A DNA stretch of 30,226 nucleotides from DASTPP01 sp035762175. GTDB lineage: Bacteria > Myxococcota_A > Polyangia > Polyangiales > Polyangiaceae. Position 1 is the first letter of the stretch. Each line of letters starts with the position of its first letter. Below the pieces are notes generated by a model. That model saw nothing but the letters and a program-made list of their open reading frames with translations, did no database searches and was not told where the DNA came from. The position numbers and the translations under genes are program-made. The stretch is from positions 1 to 30,226 of the forward strand of contig DASTPP010000232.1 in the NCBI GenBank assembly GCA_035762175.1, read 5' to 3'. This document shows, in pieces, positions 21,106 through 26,996 of the stretch.

Positions 21106-21423
21106 CGCGTATCGCCCCCGTTGAGGGCTACGAGCCATGGCCCCTACGGCCGCAGCACCTGAGCCCCCCATGCCGAGATACTTTGCCTGTGAAAGGGCGG
21201 AGGGCAAGCGGAGCGAGCGCCTCGCCGTCAGCTACCGTGACGCCCGGGGGCTCCGCCCGGCTCGAGTGCATCGGCTCGCGCGCCTCGAGCTGCGTCTCGC
21301 GCGCCTCGGTGACGCTCCGGGGGCTCCGCCCGGCTCGAGTGCGTCGGCGGTGATGCTCGCCAGGCCCACGGCGCGCGTGGCGTCCCTGGTCGTAGAGGCC
21401 GTCGGTGGTAAGATGGCCCTGTC
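21106..21423. other. 318-bp divergent intergenic region with 38-bp direct repeats
   Basis: Lies between the minus-strand nucleotidyltransferase-HEPN gene and the plus-strand remnant, so it should hold promoters for both. It contains two near-identical copies of a hairpin-forming sequence (21237-21274 and 21309-21347). No clear promoter hexamers recognised. Confidence 0.5.
21237..21347. repeat. Pair of ~38-bp direct repeats with CCGGG/CCCGG hairpin
   Basis: Copies 21237-21274 and 21309-21347 share GTGACGC, a GGGGGCTCCGCCCGG core and CTCGAGTGC[A/G]TCGG. Each can fold by CCGGG pairing with CCCGG. The core GGGCTCCGCCC recurs at about 23851-23861 in the hairpin array. Confidence 0.7.
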
Positions 21424-22121
21424 ATGGCGAACACTCGGCCGGGCCCGGCGGGGCCGAGGGCGCAGGCAGGGGCGGCGCGGCGAAAGCACCTCGAGATCCT
21501 CCTCGCGCGGCTCACGGCTCATGCGGACGTCGTGCGGCACCACCTGCCCGGTACGACGCACAACGCGACGCTCGGGCACGCCGCCGAGGGTGGCGTGCGC
21601 GACGTCCTTCGCCAGGTGCTGCCGCAAAGGCTCGCGGTCACGTCGGGCTTCGTTCGGCGGCCCGCAAGGCGATCGAAGACGCGCTTCTGACCGAAGAGAC
21701 GGTGCCGCACGTCCTCTACTGTCGTGCCCTCTCGGGGGGCGAGAGCTACCTCGCATTTTACGACTACATCAAGAACAAGGTCAGGTTCTACGTCTACGGG
21801 GGTGACCTGGTATCCGCCTTCGCCGGCTTCTTGCGGATCGTGACCTCGTATCATGAGTACTCGCCGGCCATCATCGAGCGTGTGCTTGACAAGGCCCGGG
21901 CGGCGCTCCAGGGCGACGCGGACAACCCCCTCGCAAAGCAGGTGAAGATCAACGAACGGGCCGACGCTTACGTTGTCTTCTCGGTGAACCTGGGCAACGA
22001 AGACCCGGAGACGAAGCGGCACATCTTTGCCCTCTTGCGCGAGACGTTGATCCCTTGGCTGAAGAGGGACGTGCCGGCGACGAACGCCGATCAGGCTCCG
22101 CAGGCGGCCGGGAGCGTCTGA
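21424..22121 (+). pseudogene. Internally deleted, frameshifted remnant (DUF6602-like N-terminus)
   Basis: Two pieces lie in different frames. 21424-21690 encodes a helix, then GHAAEGGVRDVLRQVLPQRL and AVTSGFV. This is the opening pattern I associate with DUF6602-type nuclease-like proteins (G..E..xRxxLxxxLPxxxxVxxGFV), and it then runs into a TGA. From about 21655 a second frame encodes a well-formed C-terminal part to 22121 (HVLYCRALSGGESYLAFYDY, KVRFYVYGGDLVSAFAGFL). The central part of the family, which would carry the D...ExK-type core, is missing. The simplest reading is an out-of-frame internal deletion near 21650-21665. The family call is moderate; the broken state is clear if the two parts were once one gene. 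Less GC-biased than neighbours. A strong hairpin follows the stop. Confidence 0.6.
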
Positions 22122-23039
22122 ACGTGCCGGCCCGGGGCGACGCTGGGGACAGCGTCGCGCCCGGTGCGACCCCGGCCCGGCGTGCACGGACGCTCGGGAC
22201 TGCGCTGCGGGTGAGCCCGCCCCCGCCGCGCTCCCTCGCCCCGCCCCTCGTAACTCCGCCCCGCCGTCGTCGCCCCCCTCGCCCTCGTCGTCGTCGCGCG
22301 GCGGCGCGCCGCCCTTCGACCGGTAGAGCTTGTCGAGCTGAAACGCCTGCGCGAGCGCCGGGTTGCCCCCCAGCCTCGCCGCCGCGCCCGCCGCGCGCCG
22401 CGCCCGCCGCGTCAGCCGCACGATGAGCCCGTCGAGCAGGTCGAGCGTCTCGGTCTCGACCGGCGTGCCGCGCCGCGCGACGTCCGTCTGGTCGGCCTGC
22501 CGCAGCGCCTGCGTCGCCGCCTCGAGCGCCCCGACCGCCTCGTCCGCGCCCTCGGCCGCCGCGGCCACGGCGGGGTCTTTGAGCGCGGCGGCGAGCTGTG
22601 CGAGCTGCTGGGCCAGGGGCTCGGCCTTGGTCGGCCCGACGCGCGTCAGCGCGAGCGCGGCGGACGCCTTGCGCTCGGCCTCGCGCGCCTCGGGCGCCGA
22701 GCTCTCTTCGAGATCTTCGTGGGCCGAGGCGAGCAACGCCCGCGCGCTCAACCGCGCCGCCTGCGCCTTTCGCACCGCCTCGACGTAGGCCTTGCCCGTC
22801 GCCTTCTTCGTGCCCTTGACCGCGTCGCGACCCACGCCCGCCTCGAGCAGCGCGTCGCGCGCCTCTTCGAGCCGCTTGGCGTCCTTCGACGAGAAGCCCG
22901 GCAGCGCCTTCGCGTGCTTGGCGTACGCGCCCAGCGTCTGGTTTGCCTGGTCGAGCGTGTCTTGCGAACCATACTGCTCGCCTAGCTTGATGAGCTTCGT
23001 TCGCAACGCTTCGGGGATGGTGCTCAAATCGATCGGCAT
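21519..23039 (-). CDS. Hypothetical helical protein with lost stop and antisense read-through tail
   Basis: Starts at ATG 23039 (MPIDLSTIPEALRTKLIKLG). The first ~265 residues (to about 22240) look native: helical, Ala/Glu/Arg/Lys-rich, with mixed charge (RLEEARDALLEAGVGRDA, SAPEAREAERKASAALAL) and an acidic end (DDDEGEGGDDGG). No signal peptide, membrane segment or known family recognised. Beyond that point the frame runs antisense through the terminator hairpin and the whole remnant gene to a TGA at 21519, adding ~240 residues of Arg-rich sequence with no domain character. I infer that the original stop near 22240 was lost, perhaps in the rearrangement that damaged the neighbour. The protein may still be functional with a junk tail, or the real end may be earlier through sequencing error. 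Confidence 0.6.
   Translation of the reverse strand: MPIDLSTIPEALRTKLIKLGEQYGSQDTLDQANQTLGAYAKHAKALPGFSSKDAKRLEEARDALLEAGVGRDAVKGTKKATGKAYVEAVRKAQAARLSARALLASAHEDLEESSAPEAREAERKASAALALTRVGPTKAEPLAQQLAQLAAALKDPAVAAAAEGADEAVGALEAATQALRQADQTDVARRGTPVETETLDLLDGLIVRLTRRARRAAGAAARLGGNPALAQAFQLDKLYRSKGGAPPRDDDEGEGGDDGGAELRGAGRGSAAGAGSPAAQSRASVHAGPGSHRARRCPQRRPGPARSDAPGRLRSLIGVRRRHVPLQPRDQRLAQEGKDVPLRLRVFVAQVHREDNVSVGPFVDLHLLCEGVVRVALERRPGLVKHTLDDGRRVLMIRGHDPQEAGEGGYQVTPVDVEPDLVLDVVVKCEVALAPREGTTVEDVRHRLFGQKRVFDRLAGRRTKPDVTASLCGSTWRRTSRTPPSAACPSVALCVVPGRWCRTTSA
22132..22164 (+). terminator. Strong hairpin after the remnant gene
   Basis: GCGACGCT (22137-22144), a 6-nt loop and AGCGTCGC (22151-22158) form a perfect 8-bp stem, extended by CCGGG/CCCGG with one bulged G. 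It begins 11 bp after the stop. No T-tract follows, but the position and stability suit a terminator. Confidence 0.6.
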
Positions 23040-23099
23040 GGGGCGCGACGGTAGCGTAGGCGTTTGACCGTAGGAACCTCCTGGCGGCCGTCGAACGCG

Positions 23100-23580
23100 C
23101 GGCGGCGGGGCGAGAGCGTCGGGGCTCGCCCGACGATCGCTGCGGGGCGCCGCGCGGCGGCGGTCGGGGCTCGCGAGGCCGCCGCCGGGGCTCGCGAAGT
23201 CGCTGCCGGGCGGGGCGGGGCCACCCCGGTGCGTCGCGCGGCCGCCGCTGCGCGACGCGCGGCCGCCGCCGCGCGCCGTGTAGCCGCCGCTGCGCGTCGC
23301 AAGAACGCTGCTGTGCGCGTCCCAACCGCCGCCGGAGGTCGCAGGGCCGCCGCTGCGTGTCGCACGAGCGATTCGGCGCTCGTGAGGGCCGCCTCTGGGG
23401 GGCGCAAAGCCGGCGCCGGGGCCGGCGAGCCAACGCGGCAGGTTGCCAAGGTCGCCGCGGTCGCTCGCGAGGTCGCCGCGGTAGCTCTCGAGAGCACCGC
23501 GGTAGCTCGCGGTATCGCCGCCGTCGGGCCGAAAAAGGCGGCTGCGCGCCCCGAGAGCGCCGCTGTGGGTGATTGGGCGC
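23100..23580. repeat. Degenerate 21-bp minisatellite
   Basis: Repeating units such as GGGGCTCGCGAGGCCGCCGC and GCTCGCGAGGTCGCCGCGGT recur with a period near 21 bp, strongest at 23160-23215 and 23455-23525. Both strands stay open for long stretches and translate to 7-residue periodic Ala-rich sequence (GAREAAA, ATSRATA). This is as expected from a repeat whose unit is divisible by three. Confidence 0.65.
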
Positions 23581-23639
23581 TGCTGTGGGGGGGCTTGCAG
23601 CAGCTGTCGATGTTCGGAGCAGCAAGCGACGGGGCGGCG

Positions 23640-23988
23640 GGCCCCCGAGGGAAATCGGGGGCCGCCCGCCGCGCCCGGCCCGATTGTTGTTGAGCCGAAT
23701 CATACCATCCGTTCCTGATCGGACCCGGAATCGACCTGGCGCGACGTTTCCCCCGACTGAAGTCGGGGGCAGCGAACGCCCCTTCGTGCCGCGCGGAATC
23801 GAGCCGGTTCGGCACGCAAAGTCCGGCCCTCGCTGGGGCCGGACTCCCGCGGGCTCCGCCCCCGGGCGAGCGCGCGAGCGGCTCGCTTCGCGGGAGCCCT
23901 GCCTCTGGCAGGGCTTTGACGGCCGTTTCCAAGGGCGTTCGCTGCCCCGTACTTTAGTGCGGGGCCGCCCGCCGCGCCCGGCCCGATT
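23640..23988. repeat. REP/BIME-like hairpin array bounded by 25-bp direct repeats
   Basis: Six dyads in ~330 bp: 23640-23663 (9-bp stem), 23750-23769 (8-bp stem, TGAA loop), 23820-23845 (10 bp), 23844-23896 (8-bp outer stem with inner pairing), 23895-23915 (9 bp, 3-nt loop) and 23944-23965 (10 bp with one G-T). A 25-bp sequence beginning GCCGCCCGCCGCGCC is repeated directly at 23661-23685 and 23964-23988, each time just after a hairpin. An inverted repeat (23766-23784 against 23931-23948, core GGGCAGCGAACGCCC) frames the middle. This is the layout of REP-type palindromic elements. No transposase gene is in the window. Confidence 0.7.
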
Positions 23989-24005
23989 CCTGAATCCGAA
24001 TAAGA

Positions 24006-25184
24006 TCAGAGGGTGTTCAGATCGAGGAAGAGCACGGTCCCGCCGTCGGCTTCGGGCACCGCGAGCAGGCGACGGTCGGGGTCGAAGCCGTGGTCGGCGG
24101 GGCGCAGCAGGCGCTGCCGGAGCACCTTGCCCTCGCCCTGGTCGAAGGGGGGGGGCGAGGTCGTCGTCGGGGTGACGCGGAAGAGCCGGTTGCCGTTGAT
24201 GTCGATCAACGTCAGGTCGCCGTTGGTGTCGAACTCGATGCCGTCGAGGGTGCCGAGGCGTTGGGTGATGAAGCGCACCTCGAGCTGGCCGTCGCCGTCG
24301 TTCAGGTCGGCGAGGTCGAGCGCGATGACGGCGCCGAGCTTGTCGACGGTGTTGTTGGGGACGTTGAGGTTGGCGCCGGTGCAGGCGAGCAAGAGGCGGG
24401 GGTTGGCCGCGTCGGTCTCGTCGACCAAGAGCCCGTTCGGCGACTCGAGGGCGGCGCCCTTGGCGAGCACCTGGGGGGCGCCGCCGTTCGCGTCGAACTT
24501 GTAGATCATGCTGTTGCGGTTGTCGGACACGTAGACGTCGCCGGTCGCTTTGTGCACCGCGACGTCGTTGAGGAAGATCTTGGACGGCTCGGGGACGTCG
24601 GGGTCAATGCCGGCGACCTGGGTCGTGGCGAGCCGGGCGCCGTCGGCGACGTTGATCGTGGCGAGCCGGTCGACGTCGGAGACGTACAGCTTGCCGTCGT
24701 GGATGCGAATGCCCTTGGGCTCGGCCAAGCCCGTCGCGAACTTCTCGGCCGTGACGGACTTGCCGTCGGCGGCGACCTTGGCGATGAAGCCGTCGGGGGC
24801 GGCGCCGGTGGGCCCCTGGCACGAGACGTACCAGGCGTTCGAGGTGGGGTCGAACTGGGCGCTCTCGGGCCGCTCGCACACCTTCAGGCCGGGCGAGCCG
24901 CCCGCGCCGCCCGCGCCGCCCGCGCCGCTCGCGCCGCCCGCGCCGCCCGCGCCGGAAAGGCCCGTCGAGCCGCCCGCGCCGCTCGTGCCCGCGCCGCCCG
25001 GAGCCCCGCCCGTGCCGCCGGTCTCGTTCGGCTGGCCCGCCGCGCCGCTGCGCCCGCCCGTGCCGCCCGTGCCCCCAGACCCGCCCGTGCCGCCCGCAGG
25101 TTGGTCGTCGTCGTCGCCGCAGGCGGCCAAGGCGGTGCAAGCCGAGAGCGCCAGGGTCAGAAAGAAGCCGTACATTTTCTTCAT
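24006..25184 (-). CDS. Beta-propeller (SMP-30/NHL-like) lipoprotein with Gly-rich linker
   Basis: 392 residues. The start MKKMYGFFLTLALSACTALA ends in a lipobox with Cys22 followed by Gly-Asp-Asp-Asp-Asp. ATG 25184 has GGGGAG about 7 nt upstream. Residues ~28-100 are a Gly/Ala/Thr/Ser linker (GGTGGSGGTGGTGG type) common in myxobacterial surface lipoproteins. The rest resembles a six-bladed propeller: GLAEPKGIRIHDGKLYVSDV, FLNDVAVHKATGDVYVSDN, ESPNGLLVDE, LDGIEFDTNGDLTLIDINGN and a final LLAVPEADGGTVLFLDL. These are the D-G-x-L-x-V/I-x-D motifs seen in SMP-30/gluconolactonase and NHL proteins. Possible metal-dependent hydrolase or binding protein on the outer membrane or cell surface; the substrate cannot be told. 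Confidence 0.85.
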   Translation of the reverse strand: MKKMYGFFLTLALSACTALAACGDDDDQPAGGTGGSGGTGGTGGRSGAAGQPNETGGTGGAPGGAGTSGAGGSTGLSGAGGAGGASGAGGAGGAGGSPGLKVCERPESAQFDPTSNAWYVSCQGPTGAAPDGFIAKVAADGKSVTAEKFATGLAEPKGIRIHDGKLYVSDVDRLATINVADGARLATTQVAGIDPDVPEPSKIFLNDVAVHKATGDVYVSDNRNSMIYKFDANGGAPQVLAKGAALESPNGLLVDETDAANPRLLLACTGANLNVPNNTVDKLGAVIALDLADLNDGDGQLEVRFITQRLGTLDGIEFDTNGDLTLIDINGNRLFRVTPTTTSPPPFDQGEGKVLRQRLLRPADHGFDPDRRLLAVPEADGGTVLFLDLNTL

Positions 25185-25288
25185 CGGTCAACTCCCCATT
25201 CGGGTTAGGCGAGGGAGCATAGGCGCCCCGGTCACTCGCCGCGAGCGAGGGGTTCGTCGTGCGTCCCGCCCCGAGCCGTCGGGCGCGG

Positions 25289-25351
25289 CGGGGGGTCACC
25301 GGGGCCGGGGCCGGCCGCGGCGGGGGGTCACCGGGGCCGGGGCCGGCCGCG
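25289..25351 (-). repeat. 32-bp tandem duplication spanning the NrsF-like gene stop
   Basis: Units 25289-25320 and 25321-25351 are identical across their shared length. The plus-strand TCA at 25328-25330 (TGA for the gene) is duplicated at 25296-25298. Confidence 0.85.
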
Positions 25352-26011
25352 AAAGCACAGGAGCCCGAGCAGGGCGCCGACGGCCATCAGCGGCAGCGTC
25401 GGCAGGGCGTGGCCAATCAGGATGTGCCAACGGTCGGCCAGGGCGCAGTGCATGTGCACGAGCGCGTGCGCCCAGGTCGCCGCGGCCGTGCCGAGCGCGG
25501 CGCCCACCAGGGCCGGCGCCGGCACGAGCATGCCCCGCTTGAGCAGCAGGAGCAGCCCGAGCAGCGGCAGGGCGAGGGCCATCGACAGGCCGTCGCAGAT
25601 CAGGCTGTTGCGCACGAGCTCGCCCCAGCCCGCGACCGAGGCCGACGAGGCGGCGGGCGAGACGAGCGCCATCGACACGAGCGAGAGCGCCGGCGGCAGC
25701 GCGGCGAGCGCGACGAGGGCGACGGCGGCGGGCGGGCCCACCATGGCCCGGCCGCGGGCGGCGGCGACCCAGGTGAGGCTGGCGGCGCCGACCGCGAGCA
25801 GCGCGAGCGTGCCGGACGCGTAGGGCGCGGGCAGCTCGGCCCAGTCGCGCCGCAGCCCGAGCACCAGGAGCGCGGCGGCGCACCAGAGCGCGAGCGCGGC
25901 GGCGGCCGCGAGCGAGCGGGCGCGGAAGGCGCCGGGCTTGGTGGCCGGGGTCTTCGCGACGTCGGCGAGGATGCGCGCGCGCAGCGCGGCGGGGGGCGGG
26001 GGCGGGGTCAT
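25328..26011 (-). CDS. DUF1109 (NrsF-like) anti-sigma membrane protein
   Basis: 227 residues. ATG 26011 overlaps the sigma-factor stop by 4 nt (ATGA), so the two are translationally coupled. A short cytoplasmic N-terminus (ALRARILADVAKTP) precedes about six hydrophobic helices: LAAAAALALWCAAALLVLGL, LALLAVGAASLTWVAA, AVALVALAALPPALSLVSMA, MALALPLLGLLLLL, LVGAALGTAAATWAHALVH and LPLMAVGALLGLLCF. The HALVHMHCALADRWHILIGH segment with His and Cys matches the C-terminal signature I know from DUF1109/NrsF proteins, which bind a partner sigma factor at the membrane and release it on a signal. The signal here is unknown. The last codons and stop lie in a 32-bp tandem duplication. Confidence 0.82.
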   Translation of the reverse strand: MTPPPPPAALRARILADVAKTPATKPGAFRARSLAAAAALALWCAAALLVLGLRRDWAELPAPYASGTLALLAVGAASLTWVAAARGRAMVGPPAAVALVALAALPPALSLVSMALVSPAASSASVAGWGELVRNSLICDGLSMALALPLLGLLLLLKRGMLVPAPALVGAALGTAAATWAHALVHMHCALADRWHILIGHALPTLPLMAVGALLGLLCFRGRPRPR

Positions 26012-26634
26012 GACGTCTCGGACTTCGTGGGGGCGCCGCCGGCCTCGCGACCGAGCACGTCGCCCAGCCGCTTGCGCAGCGACTCGTACGCCCGGTGGGC
26101 GCGCAACTTGACCGTCATCTCCGTCGTGCCGAGCACCGCCGCCGCCTCGCTCACGCTGAGCCCCTGTTGCTTGAGCAGGCGGAAGGCCGTCGCCTGCGTC
26201 TCGGGCATCTCGCCGAGCGCGCGCTCGATGCGCTCGGCGAGCCGCCGGGCCTCGACCTCTTCGTCGGCGCCGGCGTCGGGCGCGGGCACGCCCGGATCGC
26301 TCGGCCGCTCGCGCTCGCCGCCGCCCTGCCAGCCCTCGTCGAGGCTGTGCGCCTCGCGCCGGCGCGAGCGCACGCTGTCGAGGAAGAGCCGCCGGCCGAT
26401 CGCGTACGCCCAGGGCAGCACCGCCGCGCCCGGCCGGTAGAGGCCGCGGGCGCGGTGGATGCGCAAGAACGCCTCGTGCGTCAGATCTTCGGCGAGCGCG
26501 CGGTCGCGGCAGAGGCGCACGAGGAAGGCGAAGAGCGGCCCCGACGCCAGGTCGTAGACCCGCCCGAAGGCCGCGTCGTCGCCCGCGGCGTAGTGGCCCA
26601 TGGCCTCCTCGAGGGCGCCCGGAGCGTTCGCCAT
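26008..26634 (-). CDS. RNA polymerase sigma factor, sigma-70 family (ECF-type)
   Basis: 208 residues from ATG 26634; an in-frame ATG at 26736 adds a low-complexity Gly/Pro/Ala stretch and is less likely, but neither start has a good Shine-Dalgarno. Region 2: AAFGRVYDLASGPLFAFLVR, AEDLTHEAFLRIHRARGLY, LPWAYAIGRRLFLDSVRSRR (core binding and -10 recognition). A charged Gly/Asp linker follows, then region 4: ALGEMPETQATAFRLLKQQG, LSVSEAAAVLGTTEMTVKLR, AHRAYESLRKRLG, the helix-turn-helix for the -35 element. The two-region form is that of an ECF sigma factor. Coupling to a DUF1109 membrane protein indicates control by sequestration; ECF factors often also control their own promoter, but I see no matching motif upstream. 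Confidence 0.92.
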   Translation of the reverse strand: MANAPGALEEAMGHYAAGDDAAFGRVYDLASGPLFAFLVRLCRDRALAEDLTHEAFLRIHRARGLYRPGAAVLPWAYAIGRRLFLDSVRSRRREAHSLDEGWQGGGERERPSDPGVPAPDAGADEEVEARRLAERIERALGEMPETQATAFRLLKQQGLSVSEAAAVLGTTEMTVKLRAHRAYESLRKRLGDVLGREAGGAPTKSETS

Positions 26635-26978
26635 CGTCGCGAGCCATGGCACCGCGGCCCCCGCGTCACAAGGGGGCGCGCCGCCGCCGGCCCCGGGCGC
26701 GGGGCGGCCCGATGAAACCCCCTCGGCGGTCGGCATGGCGGGCTTACGCGGCTCGCGGCGCGTCGGTTTCGGTCCCGCCGGCTGGCTTCGCTCGGGCGCG
26801 CGCGGGGCGCGCTCGTACGCCCTTCGAGCGCCCCGAACTCGCCCCCCGGCCGACGGGGCGCCTCACGCCTCGGGCGCGAGTCGCCCCCGGGCCGGGGCGG
26901 CGCCTCACGCCTCGGGCGCGAGGCCGGGGCGGCGCCTCACGCCTCGGGCGCGAGTCGCCCTCGGGCCGGGGCGGCGCC
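26635..26978 (-). other. 344-bp stretch between kinase and sigma-factor genes
   Basis: The part next to the kinase stop (26857-26978) is tandem repeat. The rest (26635-26856) is the sigma-factor upstream region, or its N-terminal extension if the ATG at 26736 is used. No clear promoter seen. Confidence 0.5.
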
Positions 26979-26996
26979 TCACGGCTCGGGCGAGAG
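26857..26996 (-). repeat. 42-bp tandem repeats spanning the histidine-kinase stop codon
   Basis: Four copies on the plus strand: 26857-26898, 26899-26930 (lacks ~10 bp), 26931-26972 and 26973-26996 (the genic copy, partial). Each contains GGCGCCTCACG[CG]CTCGGG, and the TCA in it is the minus-strand TGA; the genic stop is 26979-26981. Confidence 0.85.

Larger units (their letters stand above)
23040..24005. other. 966-bp gene-free region with repeats and hairpin array
   Basis: No convincing gene in either direction. Open frames exist but translate to Ala/Arg low-complexity repeats on both strands. 23100-23580 is a degenerate 21-bp repeat tract; 23640-23988 is a hairpin array; 23686-23749 is a short less GC-rich stretch with no recognised signal. 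Confidence 0.65.

Noticed and set aside
23064..23693. Plus-strand 209-codon frame and overlapping minus-strand 302-codon frame
   Set aside because: Both translate a 21-bp repeat tract into low-complexity Ala/Arg sequence, with no start signal or domain.
23640..23988. Hairpin array considered as tRNA cluster, retron RNA or CRISPR
   Set aside because: No cloverleaf with CCA-stem and TTCRA-like loop, no reverse transcriptase nearby, and no regular repeat-spacer pattern.
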